Of a DNA stretch of 64,000 bases, positions 40,984 to 52,069 are shown in pieces; the first letter of the stretch is position 1, and every line of letters starts with the position of its first letter. Where the stretch lies: positions 2,294,001 through 2,358,000 of the forward strand of contig NZ_CP082271.1 in the NCBI RefSeq assembly GCF_019880365.1, in the 5' to 3' direction. Origin of the DNA: Pseudomonas sp. DNDY-54 (GTDB lineage Bacteria > Pseudomonadota > Gammaproteobacteria > Pseudomonadales > Pseudomonadaceae). The notes below the pieces were generated by a model. It was not told where the DNA came from and did not search any database. It was given only the letters and a program-made list of their open reading frames with translations. Both the position numbers and the translations under genes were made by a program.

Positions 40984-41888
40984 GCGCGCCCCATCATCTG
41001 GTCATGGCTGTTGGCGGCTACTTCACGGAGAAAGTCCCAACAGACCCGCATCCGCGCGAGGTCCTTGTTTTCCACCGGCATCAACATCCAAAACGTGCGG
41101 GTGAACTCGATCTCGTCCACCAGGACCTCCTTGAGCAACGGCTCCTTGCGTGCCGAGAACGCCGGCAGGATTGCCAGCCCTGCCCCGGCGGCGACTGCTT
41201 CCTGCTGGGCAAGGATGCTGGTGCTGCGCAGCGAGTGCTGGCGAGGGCGCACGATTTCATCGAGGTAGAACAGCTCTTTGCTGTACAGCAGGTCCTCGAT
41301 GTAGCTGACGAATACGTGGCCGCTGAGGTCTTCACGGCTGCGGATAGGCGGATGGGACGCCAGGTAGGCTTCCGACGCGTAGAGCCTCAACACGTAGTCA
41401 GTGAGTTTGGTGATCACATAGGGGCCACGCTCAGGGCGTTCCAGTGTGATGACGATGTCCGCTTCATGCCGCGCCAGCCGCACCGAGCGCGGCACCGCCA
41501 GCAGATCCACGCCCAAGTGCGGGTAGTCGCGAGTGAGGTTGGCGAGTTGGCCTGCGAGCATCACGGTGCCGTACCCCTCGGTGGCGCCAATGCGTACTTG
41601 GCCGGAGAGCTTGTCAGCGGTCAGGCTCGGTTGCTCGATGGAGGCGATGGCGCTTTCCATCGCCTCGGCTTGGGCCAGCAGTTCGCGGCCCGCCTCGGAT
41701 AATCGATAACCCGCCTTGGCACGGATGAAGAGCTGACGATCCAGGCTTTTTTCCAGCGCCTGGACGCGCCGGGCTACCGTGGTGTGGTCAACCGCCAGGC
41801 GCCGCGCGGCGATCGTCAGCTTGCCCGCACGCGAGAGTTCGAGAAAAAAACGCAGGTTGTCCCAATCCACTGCAAACTCCAGATCCAT
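40980..41888 (-). CDS. LysR family transcriptional regulator
   Basis: About 302 residues from the ATG at 41888 (MDLEFAVDWDNLRFF). An in-frame ATG at 41945 would add 19 non-family residues; neither start has a strong ribosome site. The winged HTH is FFLELSRAGKLTIAARRLAVDHTTVARRVQALEKSL, with the hydrophobic DHTTVARR variant of the recognition helix, followed by a periplasmic-binding-like effector domain. It faces away from the enoyl-CoA hydratase at 42044, which could be its target (divergent LysR rule, inference). Confidence 0.88.
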   Translation of the reverse strand: MDLEFAVDWDNLRFFLELSRAGKLTIAARRLAVDHTTVARRVQALEKSLDRQLFIRAKAGYRLSEAGRELLAQAEAMESAIASIEQPSLTADKLSGQVRIGATEGYGTVMLAGQLANLTRDYPHLGVDLLAVPRSVRLARHEADIVITLERPERGPYVITKLTDYVLRLYASEAYLASHPPIRSREDLSGHVFVSYIEDLLYSKELFYLDEIVRPRQHSLRSTSILAQQEAVAAGAGLAILPAFSARKEPLLKEVLVDEIEFTRTFWMLMPVENKDLARMRVCWDFLREVAANSHDQMMGRA

Positions 41889-42043
41889 CGTGTTAGCGCG
41901 TGCCGTCCACGGCTCGCTGTGCAAAAACACAGAATACCTCTGCATTTCGCATCATGGGTTTACTATTTTTACGCTGTTAGGCTCGTCCATTGAGTCCGTT
42001 TTGCCGTACGGCATCCGCATCATTCCAAGAAGAAGGAACCGAC

Positions 42044-42820
42044 ATGAGCCAGAAGATCCAGCTCGAAATGCGCGACCACACGGCGCTGCTGACCATCGCC
42101 AATCCGCCTGCCAATACCTGGGATCGCGAGTCGTTGGCGGCGCTTGAACAGATGATTGGCCAGCTGAACGATGACCCCAACGTGTATGCATTGGTCATCA
42201 CCGGCCAAGGCGAAAAATTCTTCTCCGCTGGCGCCGACCTCAAGCAATTTGCCGATGGCGACAAGCAACGCGCGCAGGAGGTTGCCGCCTTGTTCGGACG
42301 TGCCTTCGAAGCGCTGAGCCATTTCCGCGGTGTGTCGATTGCCGCCATCAATGGGTATGCCATGGGCGGCGGGCTGGAATGCGCGCTGGCGTGCGATATC
42401 CGCATCGCCGAAGAGCAGGCACAAATGGCCCTGCCGGAAGCCAAGGTGGGATTACTGCCCTGCGCGGGCGGCACCCAGAATTTGCCGTGGTTGGTAGGCG
42501 AAGGTTGGGCCAAGCGGATGATCCTCTGTGGCGAGCGCATCAGCGCGCAGAAAGCCGAGAAAATTGGGCTGGTCGAAGAAGTGGTTGGTCGTGGCGAGTC
42601 GCTTGAAGCGGCGCTCAAACTGGCAGCACTAGTGGACCAGCAAAGCCCCTCCTCCGTCAGCCGCTGCAAACGCTTGGTCATGAATGCGCGAACGGCGCCG
42701 CAAGACGCTGGCTGGGCAGCCGAGCGCGAACTGTTTGCCGAGCTGTTCGATACGCAGGACCAGAAGGAAGGCGTCAATGCGTTCCTGGAAAAGCGCAACC
42801 CGACGTGGCGCAACGCCTGA
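42044..42820 (+). CDS. Enoyl-CoA hydratase (crotonase family)
   Basis: A 258-residue hydratase with oxyanion-hole FFSAGADLKQF and both catalytic Glu residues, in GGGLECALACD and PEAKVGLLPCAGGTQ, so it should be a true hydratase. The ATG at 42044 is preceded by GAAGGAA. A hydratase for tiglyl-CoA or methacrylyl-CoA is otherwise missing from the valine and isoleucine gene sets, so this gene may fill that gap (inference). It is transcribed away from LysR and ends at a hairpin. Confidence 0.87.
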   Translation: MSQKIQLEMRDHTALLTIANPPANTWDRESLAALEQMIGQLNDDPNVYALVITGQGEKFFSAGADLKQFADGDKQRAQEVAALFGRAFEALSHFRGVSIAAINGYAMGGGLECALACDIRIAEEQAQMALPEAKVGLLPCAGGTQNLPWLVGEGWAKRMILCGERISAQKAEKIGLVEEVVGRGESLEAALKLAALVDQQSPSSVSRCKRLVMNARTAPQDAGWAAERELFAELFDTQDQKEGVNAFLEKRNPTWRNA

Positions 42821-42829
42821 GCCGGACCC

Positions 42830-42849
42830 AGCCCCGCCCTGGCGGGGCT
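42830..42849 (+). terminator. Hairpin after enoyl-CoA hydratase
   Basis: AGCCCCGCC-CT-GGCGGGGCT is a perfect 9-bp stem with a two-base loop, starting 10 bp after the stop. No T run follows. The rest of 42850-43120 contains nothing I can assign. Confidence 0.6.
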
Positions 42850-43120
42850 ACGTCATGAGTTAATGAAGAACCAACCCTGATCACCTTGGGCGCGCCGTCG
42901 CGAGAATGGTTTTGCCGCGAGCGCCACGTTCGCCCTGGACGGTCGCAGGTTATGCGCACATCGACGCGAAAGACTTAGCCAATACCAGCGCAGCGCATAG
43001 GCTGCCTTCATTTCGTACGGCCGAACCATTCGACCTAACGAATCCGCCACGGGAGCAACAGTCACGGCTCCGTTTCTCGAAGCCAGATCTGTTCGCTCCC
43101 GCGCGCCATCGCGCACTGCG

Positions 43121-44131
43121 CTACTTGAAGTTGCGCTTCACCAGCCGCTCCAGCCAGCCCACGATGCCCGAGCGGAACAGCAGTACGCAGAGCACGAAAA
43201 TAACCCCAAGAATCACGTGCACCCACTCGCCCAGTGGACCGTTGGACAGCGAGCCCTGCAGCGTCACCACGACCGTCGCGCCCACGATGGGCCCAAGAAT
43301 GGTGCCGACGCCACCCAGCAGCGTCATCAGAATCACCTCACCGGACATGTGCCAGTGCGCATCTGTCAGCGACGCCAGCTGGAACACGACTGTCTTGGTC
43401 GACCCGGCGAGCCCGGTCAGGGCGGCCGAGATGACGAAGGCCAGCAGCTTGTGTGCGTCGACGTTGTACCCGAGCGAAATCGCGCGCGGCTCATTTTCGC
43501 GGATTGCCTTGAGCACCTGCCCATAAGGCGAATGAATGGTGCGTTGAATGATCGCGAAACCCAACACGAACACAGCCAGGACGAAGTAGTACAGGGACAT
43601 GTTGTTCTGCATGTCGAAGAGGCCCAGCAAGTACCCTCTTGGCACCCCCTGCATCCCGTTCTCACCGCCGGTAAATGGCGCCTGCACAAACACGAAGAAG
43701 ACCATCTGTGCCAGCGCCAAGGTGATCATCGCGAAGTAGATGCCCTGTCTGCGGATCGCCAGCAGCCCGAAGATCGCACCCAGCACTGTTGATGCCAAGG
43801 TTCCGGCGACGATGCCCAGTTCGGTGCTCAGGCCGCTGTAGGTGCTGAGCGTGTATCCAGTGATGTACCCGCCGCAGGCAAAGAACGCCGCGTGCCCGAA
43901 TGACAACAATCCCGCGTAGCCGAGCAAAAGGTTGAACGCACAGGCGAACAGTGCAAAGCACAGCAGCTTCATCAAAAACACGGGATAGACCATCATCGGC
44001 GCAACCAGCGCCACACCCAGCAGCACGGTGTAGAAGAGGTACTGACGCCGCCGAGCAGATCGGCGGCGTTCGCGCTCGGCATTGGCGCGGACGGTTCCCG
44101 GAGACGCTTGAACGTTTTCTTGAGTCGACAT
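43121..44131 (-). CDS. Branched-chain amino acid type ABC transporter permease (LivM-like)
   Basis: A 336-residue inner-membrane permease. LLGYAGLLSFGHAAFFACGGYITGYTL is the LivM hallmark, then AGSTKTVVFQLASL, GEVILMTLLGGVGTILGPIVGA. I prefer the ATG at 44131 (MSTQENVQ), seven bases after AGGAGG; the ATG at 44137, which overlaps the livH stop, is too close to the site. It is the last gene of the - strand livGF-K-HM operon. The ligand is not known; the leucine-pathway context suggests a branched-chain amino acid or derived acid. Confidence 0.88.
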   Translation of the reverse strand: MSTQENVQASPGTVRANAERERRRSARRRQYLFYTVLLGVALVAPMMVYPVFLMKLLCFALFACAFNLLLGYAGLLSFGHAAFFACGGYITGYTLSTYSGLSTELGIVAGTLASTVLGAIFGLLAIRRQGIYFAMITLALAQMVFFVFVQAPFTGGENGMQGVPRGYLLGLFDMQNNMSLYYFVLAVFVLGFAIIQRTIHSPYGQVLKAIRENEPRAISLGYNVDAHKLLAFVISAALTGLAGSTKTVVFQLASLTDAHWHMSGEVILMTLLGGVGTILGPIVGATVVVTLQGSLSNGPLGEWVHVILGVIFVLCVLLFRSGIVGWLERLVKRNFK

Positions 44132-44133
44132 GT

Positions 44134-45021
44134 TCATGCCTCCTTGCCAAACAGGCCTGCGGGGCGCACAAGCAGTACCAGAACCATGATCACGAAGATC
44201 ACTGTGTTTGCTGCCTCGGGGTAGAACACTTTGGTCAACCCTTCGATCAGGCCCATGGCCAGGCCGGTAAGAATCGCGCCCATGATCGAACCCATCCCGC
44301 CGATCACCACAACCGCAAACACCACGATGAGCAAGTTTGAACCCATTCCCGGCGTGACCGCGTAGATGGGTGCAGCAAGCACACCGGCAAAGGCAGCCAG
44401 CGCAACGCCGTAGCCGTACGTCAAGGTGACGAGCAGCGGCACGTTGATGCCAAACGCCTGCATCAGCTTCGGGTTTTCGGTACCCGCGCGCAGATAGGAA
44501 CCCAGGCGAGTCCGTTCAATCATGTACCAGGTCACGATGCACACCGAGAGCGCGGCGACGATGACCCATCCGCGATAGGTCGGCATGAACATGAAGCCCA
44601 GGTTGTGGCCGCCTTTAAGCATTTCCGGCATCGGGTAGGAAGAGCCCGACACACCGAACAGCTTGACGAAGCTGCCCTCGACGATCAGCGCGAGGCCGAA
44701 GGTCAACAGCAAGCCGTACAGATGATCTTCACCCGCGATGCGACGCAGCAGGCCACGCTCGATGCCCATACCCAATAGCCCGACTACCAGAGGCGCAAGC
44801 AACAACGCTGCCCAGTAGTTGATGCCCAGGTAGTTCAAGCCGAGGTACGCGGCGAAGGCGCCGAGCATGTATTGCGCGCCGTGGGCGAAGTTGATGATCT
44901 TCAGCAGGCCGAAAATGATCGCCAGACCAAGGCTCAACAGCGCATAGAACGACCCGTTGATCAGGCCGAGCAGCAACTGGCCGAACAGAACGCTCAGGGG
45001 GACGCCGAAAACGAGAGTCAT
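44134..45021 (-). CDS. Branched-chain amino acid type ABC transporter permease (LivH-like)
   Basis: A 295-residue permease with about 8 membrane segments. It shows the LivH-type start GLINGSFYALLSLGLAIIFGLLKIINFAHGAQYMLGAF and the cytoplasmic loop GSNLLIVVFAVVVIGGMGSIMGAILTGL. It forms the channel with LivM downstream, sharing a 4-bp overlap at its stop. The binding-protein gene lies 67 bp upstream. Confidence 0.9.
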   Translation of the reverse strand: MTLVFGVPLSVLFGQLLLGLINGSFYALLSLGLAIIFGLLKIINFAHGAQYMLGAFAAYLGLNYLGINYWAALLLAPLVVGLLGMGIERGLLRRIAGEDHLYGLLLTFGLALIVEGSFVKLFGVSGSSYPMPEMLKGGHNLGFMFMPTYRGWVIVAALSVCIVTWYMIERTRLGSYLRAGTENPKLMQAFGINVPLLVTLTYGYGVALAAFAGVLAAPIYAVTPGMGSNLLIVVFAVVVIGGMGSIMGAILTGLAMGLIEGLTKVFYPEAANTVIFVIMVLVLLVRPAGLFGKEA

Positions 45022-45088
45022 GATTCACTTCCCAAAGGGATTCCGGGACACCCGGCCGATACCGGCCGGGCTGAGACGGGGTAGCGGG

Positions 45089-46306
45089 TCAGCTCTTGGG
45101 CGCCATTTTTTTGCACTGGCTCTCCGCCATCGGCCGGAACGCCTCGTCGCCAGGGATGGTGCTGACAACCTTGTACAGATCCCATTCACCCTTGGACTCG
45201 GCCGGCGTCTTGACCTGTACCAGGTACATGTCATGCACCATGCGGCCGTCTTCACGGATGCTGCCGTTCTTGGCGAACATATCGTTTACCGGTGTCTTGG
45301 CCATCTGTGCGCGGACGGTCTCGGTGTCATCGCTGCCGGTCGTTTTGACCGCGTTCAGGTAATGAGTGGCGGCCGAATAAATGCCTGCTTGAACCATGGT
45401 CGGCATGCTGCCCACGCGCTCTTCATAGCGTTTTGCCCAGGCGCGGGCCTCCTCGTTCATGTCCCAGTACCAACCGGTGGTGAGCATCAGCCCCTGGGTC
45501 ACTTCCAAGCCCATGGCGTGAATGTCGTTGAGGAACACCACCATGCCGGCAAGGCGTTGCCCCGATTGGGTCACCCCAAACTCACTGGCAGTCTTGAGCG
45601 AGTTGACGGTGTCGGCGCCCGCATTGGCAAGCGCGACCACATCGGCACCGGAGCCTTGAGCCTGCAGGATGTAGGAAGAGAAGTCGCTGCTTGGGAACGG
45701 ATGGCGAACAGCGCCAACCACGCTCCCGCCCTCGGCTTCGACGACTTTCTTGATGTCGTTTTCCATCGCGTGGCCGAAGGCATAGTCGGCGGTCAGGATG
45801 AACCAGCTTTTGCCGCCATCCTTGAGGACCGCGTTGGCGGTGCCGTTTGCCAGGGCGAAGGTGTCGTAGGTCCAGTGAATATGATTGGGCGAGCAGAACT
45901 CGTTGGTGATGCTCGAAGCGGCGGCCCCGGAAATCAGCGCCAGCTTGTCACCCTGCTCAATCACCTTGGCTGCCGCCAGGACCACAGAACTGGCAACCAT
46001 CCCAGTCACCATGTCGACGTTGCGCTCGTCGATCCACTGCCGAACTGTGTTGGCGCCGACATCGGGCTTGTTGAGGTCGTCGGCGTTGAAGGCCACGATC
46101 TTTTTGCCATCGACCGTACCGCCGAAATCTTCGATGGCCATATTCAAGGCTTCAAGGCCACCGGGGCCGGATAGATCACGGTAGGTGCCCGACATGTCGG
46201 CGAGATAACCGATACGGATCTCATCGTTGCTGATTTCGGCTTGAGCGGCACCAGCGATGACGCTGGAAACGAGGATTGCGGCTGCGGTTTTCTTGAGACT
46301 TTTCAT
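45089..46306 (-). CDS. ABC transporter periplasmic ligand-binding protein (LivJ/K family, Peripl_BP_6)
   Basis: A 405-residue precursor with a signal peptide from the ATG at 46306 (MKSLKKTAAAILVSSVIAGAAQA). It continues IRIGYLADMSGTYRDLSGPGGLEALNMAIEDFGG, the type I periplasmic-binding fold. The domain is longer than Escherichia LivJ and contains HIHWTYDTFALANGTANAV, as in paralogues that bind aromatic, amide or short-chain acid ligands, so the substrate cannot be assumed to be leucine. An upstream ATG at 46354 is in frame but precedes no family sequence. Confidence 0.87.
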   Translation of the reverse strand: MKSLKKTAAAILVSSVIAGAAQAEISNDEIRIGYLADMSGTYRDLSGPGGLEALNMAIEDFGGTVDGKKIVAFNADDLNKPDVGANTVRQWIDERNVDMVTGMVASSVVLAAAKVIEQGDKLALISGAAASSITNEFCSPNHIHWTYDTFALANGTANAVLKDGGKSWFILTADYAFGHAMENDIKKVVEAEGGSVVGAVRHPFPSSDFSSYILQAQGSGADVVALANAGADTVNSLKTASEFGVTQSGQRLAGMVVFLNDIHAMGLEVTQGLMLTTGWYWDMNEEARAWAKRYEERVGSMPTMVQAGIYSAATHYLNAVKTTGSDDTETVRAQMAKTPVNDMFAKNGSIREDGRMVHDMYLVQVKTPAESKGEWDLYKVVSTIPGDEAFRPMAESQCKKMAPKS

Positions 46307-46400
46307 ATTCACCCACTGTGATTGTTTTTGTTGTAGTGCCCTGTGTTGTTGCAATCGCCGGTCTACAGGTCGTACCGACTGGCTTCCGTGGCGAGGGTGG

Positions 46401-47117
46401 CTAGACCCCCAGACAGCTATTCAAAAACTCCTTTTTTGAATCCAGGTCTGCGGCAGTGATTTCTTCGATGATCTGCCCGTGCTCCATCACGTAATGACGG
46501 TCGGCCAGTGGCGCGGCGAAGCGGAAGTTCTGCTCCACCAGCACGATGGTCAGGCCGCGTTTTTTCAGTTTGATCAAGACCTCAGCAAGCTTCTGCACGA
46601 TGACCGGGGCCAGGCCCTCGGTGATCTCGTCCAGCAGCAACAGGTTGGCGCCGGTTCGCAGAATGCGCGCCATTGCGAGCATCTGCTGCTCGCCGCCGGA
46701 CAGCCGAGTGCCCTGGCTGAAGCGGCGCTCATACAGGTTGGGGAACATCTCGTAGAGTTCGTCCAGACCCATGCCGCCGCTGCGCACGGTTGGCGGTAGG
46801 AGAAGGTTCTCCTCGACATTGAGGCTGGAGAAAACGCCGCGCTCCTCCGGGCAATATCCGACGCCGAGCCGAGGAATCTGGTGGGCCGGCATACCCATGG
46901 TCTCATTGCCGTTGACGACAATCGAGCCGGTACGCCGGCCTACCATGTTCATGATCGCGCGCAGGGTGGTGCTACGACCGGAGCCGTTGCGACCGAGCAG
47001 CGTGACCAGTTCGCCGCGCCCGACCACCAGATCGACGCCATGCAGGATGTGGGATTCACCATAGAAGGCGTGCAGGTCATCAACCCGCAACTGATCGCGA
47101 TCAGCCATGGGCGTCAT
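46401..47117 (-). CDS. LIV-type ABC transporter ATP-binding protein (LivF-like) with Arg in Walker A
   Basis: A 238-residue ATPase of the LivF group. The ABC signature LSGGEQQMLAMAR, Walker B LLLLDEITEGLAP and D-loop are intact. The Walker A reads GRNGSGRST, with Arg at residue 48 where nearly all ATPases have Lys (codon CGT at 46974-46976). That lysine contacts the ATP phosphates, so one site of the LivF/LivG pair may be weak or specialised. It overlaps livG by 4 bp and AGAGGAGG precedes its start. Confidence 0.88.
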   Translation of the reverse strand: MTPMADRDQLRVDDLHAFYGESHILHGVDLVVGRGELVTLLGRNGSGRSTTLRAIMNMVGRRTGSIVVNGNETMGMPAHQIPRLGVGYCPEERGVFSSLNVEENLLLPPTVRSGGMGLDELYEMFPNLYERRFSQGTRLSGGEQQMLAMARILRTGANLLLLDEITEGLAPVIVQKLAEVLIKLKKRGLTIVLVEQNFRFAAPLADRHYVMEHGQIIEEITAADLDSKKEFLNSCLGV

Positions 47118-47887
47118 GCGTGGGCCTCCTCTGCGTCGGCTTCACTGCCCATGTAGGCCTCGCGCACGTCGGGGTTGGCCGAGACGGTCTCGTAGTCGCC
47201 TTCTGCCAGAACCGAGCCGCGGGCCAGGACGGTGATGCGATCGCAGAGCCGGCTGACCACGCTCAGGTTGTGCTCGACCATCAGCACGGTGCGATTGACG
47301 GCCGCGCGGCGTACCAGTGCTACAACCATATCGACGTCTTCGCCGCCCATTCCCTGGGTGGGCTCATCAAGCAGAAGCACCACCGGGTCCAGCGCCAGGG
47401 TGGTGGCTAGCTCAAGCGCGCGCTTGCGGCCGTAAGGCAGTTCGATGGCCAGCGTTTGAGCGAAGGTCTCGAGGTCAACGTCTGCCAATAGCTGGATTGC
47501 ACGTTCATCCAGCTCACGCAGCGTTCGTTCCGATTTCCAGAAGTGGTAGGAGTTGCCCAGTTTCTGCTGCAGCGCGACGCGGACGTTCTCCAAGACGGTC
47601 ATGTGGCCGAACACGGCCGAAATCTGGAATGACCGCACAAGACCGAGGCGTGCAATTTCGTTGGCTTTCATCGAGGTAATGGACTTACCGCGATAGATGA
47701 TCTCGCCACGGGTGGGCGTCAGGAATTTGGTGAGGAGATTGAAGACGGTTGTCTTGCCGGCACCGTTGGGGCCGATCAGTGCATGGATGTGTCCCTTCTC
47801 GACGCGCAGATCAACGGAATCCACAGCGGTAAAGCCACGAAACTCCTTCGTTAAACCACGCGTTTCCAGCACGAACTCTGGTGCCAT
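47114..47887 (-). CDS. LIV-type ABC transporter ATP-binding protein (LivG-like)
   Basis: A 257-residue ATPase with canonical Walker A GPNGAGKTT, the LivG-typical LTKFLTPTRGEIIYRGKSI and LVRSFQISAVFGHMTVLENVRVA, signature region IELPYGRKRALELATTLALDP and Walker B VLLLDEPTQGM. It is the first gene of the transporter operon; a LiuR-like palindrome lies about 60 bp upstream. It pairs with the LivF-like protein that carries the unusual Walker A. Confidence 0.9.
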   Translation of the reverse strand: MAPEFVLETRGLTKEFRGFTAVDSVDLRVEKGHIHALIGPNGAGKTTVFNLLTKFLTPTRGEIIYRGKSITSMKANEIARLGLVRSFQISAVFGHMTVLENVRVALQQKLGNSYHFWKSERTLRELDERAIQLLADVDLETFAQTLAIELPYGRKRALELATTLALDPVVLLLDEPTQGMGGEDVDMVVALVRRAAVNRTVLMVEHNLSVVSRLCDRITVLARGSVLAEGDYETVSANPDVREAYMGSEADAEEAHA

Positions 47888-47945
47888 GGGATGCCCTCTA
47901 ACCCTGATTATTGTTGTTGGTTATGGCGCAGGTCGCTGGGTGACC

Positions 47946-47961
47946 TTTACGTAAACGATAA
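47946..47961. promoter_or_regulatory. Candidate LiuR site upstream of the LIV transporter operon
   Basis: TTTACGTAAACGATAA matches 13 of 16 positions of TTTACGTTAACGTAAA, the palindrome seen (as TTACGTTAACGTAA) in the liuA intergenic region. It is 59 bp upstream of the livG start. If bound by LiuR it would join transport to leucine catabolism. Confidence 0.5.
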
Positions 47962-48071
47962 CAATCGTTTCCAGCCCGAGGCAAGCTTCAAATTCAAACG
48001 ACCGATTGAGCGGAAACCGGTGTATTCGCCATCGCCTATGGCACGGTCTCCATTGAAGGTAGCCTAAAAAA

Positions 48072-48093
48072 ACCGGGCCACAATGGGCCCGGT
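48072..48093 (-). terminator. Rho-independent terminator of the porin gene
   Basis: On the - strand, ACCGGGCC, a 6-base loop and GGCCCGGT are followed by TTTTTTT. It lies about 43 bp beyond the porin stop and isolates that transcript from livG downstream. Confidence 0.9.
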
Positions 48094-48135
48094 AAAAAGA
48101 TCAACGAGGAGGTATTGCGGTGTTACGTGTTGCTG

Positions 48136-49407
48136 TTACCAGAGTGCCAGCGTGTAGCTGAGGATCAGTCGGGTTTCGTCCAAATCGTTGCCGAAGTTGC
48201 TGCGCACCGTGGCGTTACGCACCTTCAACCCTAGATTCTTCAGCGGGCCGTTCTGAATCACGTAAGCGATATCCGTGTCACGCTCCCACTCCTTGCCTTC
48301 GTCAGCCATGTTGGGGACGTTGACGTTGTCACCTGACACATAACGCGTCATCAGGCTTAGCCCCGGAATGCCCATGGCGGCAAAGTCATAGTCATAGCGA
48401 ACCTGCCAGGATTTCTCGTCTTCGTTGCCGAAATCGTTGATTTGCAGAAGGTTGATCAACGTGTTATCGCCGCCGGCAATGTACGCATAACCGGTGTCGC
48501 CACTCATTTTCTGATAGCCGCCCGTAAAGCCGTGCCCGCCGATCTTGTAGGTGAAGATGGCGCCGAACGCATTGTTGTCCACGTTGCTGCCACCATCATC
48601 GGTGGAGCGCACATAGCGCAGGTCGGTCTTGAAGCTCTGATTGTCACCGATAGGCAATACATGCACGACGTTGAAGTTGTGCTGGTCGTAAATACCGTCC
48701 AGCCCGCCGTAGTAGTAGCTGCCGGTCAGTTCAGGAGCGAACTGGTAACGGCCACCGGCGAACAAAAACTCATCGCTGGTTTTGGCGTCGCCCAAAACGA
48801 TGCCCCTCGCACCGCCGGTGAGCGCAGTCATTTCTTCGTAATCGGAAGAGTCCCGATAGCTGGTGCGGTCGAGCATGCCCAGATCAAGGGTGAGCCCCTC
48901 GACCTCCTTGCTCTGCAACCAGGCGCCGCGGTACACGTTGGGCAGCAGACGGCTGTCGTTTCGCATCACTACTGGAATGATCGGCTGCAAAGTGCCAACG
49001 TGCAGCGTTGTGTTGGACATCTTGGCCTTGGCAGTCAGACCCGCAGTGCCGTAATCATCCTGCGCACGTTTGGGCGCTTCCTTGTCGCGCTGCAATATAT
49101 TGGTGCCAGCGCGGTCCGGGCTCGAATCAAGCTTGACGCCAAGCAGGCCAATGGCATCTATACCGAAGCCAACCGGCCCTTCGGTATAGCCCGATTCCAT
49201 TTTCAGAATAAAGCCCTGGGCCCACTCCTCGGCCTTGGACTGGTCCGCTCCGCTCTGGCGGAAGTCACGATTCATATAAAAGTTACGTGCCTCGACGCTC
49301 GCTTTGCTGTCGTCGAGAAACGCGGCTGAAGCCATCGTTGAGGTACCCAGGGCGGTGGCCGCCAGGCTGCTGAGGATGAAGTAACGGCTCAGGGGTTTCA
49401 GTTGCAT
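48136..49407 (-). CDS. OprD family outer-membrane porin
   Basis: A 423-residue porin with a signal peptide (MQLKPLSRYF to STMASAAFLDD). It shows the family start SKASVEARNFYMNRDFRQSG, WAQGFILKMESGYTEGPVGFGIDAIGLLGVKLDS and a C-terminal DETRLILSYTLALW ending in Trp as expected for outer-membrane barrels. OprD family members take up specific small acids or basic amino acids; the ligand here is unknown. Placement with an acyl-CoA ligase and a LIV transporter suggests a carboxylic acid. The start is 49407; the in-frame extension to 49476 is not family sequence. Confidence 0.92.
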   Translation of the reverse strand: MQLKPLSRYFILSSLAATALGTSTMASAAFLDDSKASVEARNFYMNRDFRQSGADQSKAEEWAQGFILKMESGYTEGPVGFGIDAIGLLGVKLDSSPDRAGTNILQRDKEAPKRAQDDYGTAGLTAKAKMSNTTLHVGTLQPIIPVVMRNDSRLLPNVYRGAWLQSKEVEGLTLDLGMLDRTSYRDSSDYEEMTALTGGARGIVLGDAKTSDEFLFAGGRYQFAPELTGSYYYGGLDGIYDQHNFNVVHVLPIGDNQSFKTDLRYVRSTDDGGSNVDNNAFGAIFTYKIGGHGFTGGYQKMSGDTGYAYIAGGDNTLINLLQINDFGNEDEKSWQVRYDYDFAAMGIPGLSLMTRYVSGDNVNVPNMADEGKEWERDTDIAYVIQNGPLKNLGLKVRNATVRSNFGNDLDETRLILSYTLALW

Positions 49408-49512
49408 AGTTATCTCTCTTGTTATTGTCTTGGTTGATGCAGCTGAGGACCCGACCTCGCTCCTGCCGGGTCTCACGTTTACCGCGCGAGCGGTAAATCC
49501 ATTGGCTGCCGC

Positions 49513-50106
49513 TCAGCTCGCGGCAGCCCGGGGCACTCGGCCCAGTAAATAGAACTCGTCGTTGGGCGGCGTGCGCGCCATCGACACCAAGCGATTGGAA
49601 AGCCCGAACAGCGCCGCAATCGCACCGATATCCCAGATGTCGCTCAGAGTGAAGCCTAGATTTTCCAGTTGCGCCTGCCACTCGTCATCCAGAACCCCAC
49701 GCTGCGCAGCCAGATGCAACGCGAAATCAAGCATGACCCGCTGGCGCTTGCTGATTGGCGCGGTGTGATAATTCACGGCGATCTGGTCAGCAATCAGGGT
49801 GTCCTTAGCCAAGATCCGCAAGATAGCCCCATGCGCTACAACGCAGTACAGGCAGCCGTGATCGGCGCTCACCGCCACCACGATCATCTCTTTTTCAGCC
49901 TTGGTCAGGCTGTCGGACTCACGCTCCATCAAAGCATCGTGATAAGAAAAAAACGCCCGAAATTCATCCGGCCTATGAGCCAACATCAGAAAAACGTTAG
50001 GCACGAAGCCGGCCTTCTCCTGCACCGCCAGGATTCGTTCGCGGACATCGTCCGGTAGCGAATCGAGGTCGTTGACGAGCGGAAAGCGACTGATGGATTG
50101 GGTCAT
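49513..50106 (-). CDS. AhpD-like peroxidase-related protein (carboxymuconolactone decarboxylase family)
   Basis: A 197-residue protein with the AhpD/CMD fold. The redox CxxC and proton-relay His are visible in HGCLYCVVAHG. EKAGFVPNVFLMLAHRPDEFRAFFSYHDAL is the conserved start of the uncharacterised peroxidase-related branch. Its role in this cluster is unknown. It lies 42 bp after the acyl-CoA ligase and about 105 bp before the porin on the same strand, so they may be one operon. Confidence 0.85.
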   Translation of the reverse strand: MTQSISRFPLVNDLDSLPDDVRERILAVQEKAGFVPNVFLMLAHRPDEFRAFFSYHDALMERESDSLTKAEKEMIVVAVSADHGCLYCVVAHGAILRILAKDTLIADQIAVNYHTAPISKRQRVMLDFALHLAAQRGVLDDEWQAQLENLGFTLSDIWDIGAIAALFGLSNRLVSMARTPPNDEFYLLGRVPRAAAS

Positions 50107-50148
50107 GCAGTGTTCCTCAGATGGACGCGATCGCGGCTGAAGCGGTCG

Positions 50149-51828
<1,680 letters not shown>

Positions 51829-51908
51829 GTCGAAATTCCTCAGTCTTATGTTTGTTATGAGGCCTTGCTGCCCAAGCGTGCGGCTGTTGACAGCCATTCG
51901 GGACGTGG

Positions 51909-51922
51909 TTACGTTAACGTAA
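51909..51922. promoter_or_regulatory. LiuR-like palindrome between acyl-CoA ligase and liuA
   Basis: TTACGTTAACGTAA is a perfect 14-bp palindrome in the divergent intergenic region. It fits the MerR-family LiuR operator described by comparative genomics in proteobacteria (as I recall it). It lies 81 bp from the ligase start and 148 bp from the liuA start, so it could act on both promoters. Confidence 0.75.
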
Positions 51923-52069
51923 AGGTAACAGCGTGACAACCCACCGCACCCCTCTCCTGAAATCGGTGCTGGACCGCGACAGATAACGGACTGGACCGCA
52001 GGCGAAAACGCAGCTTTTCTCCTACCGATGCAGTCGAACCAGAACAACTACAAGATAGACAGGTGGCAC

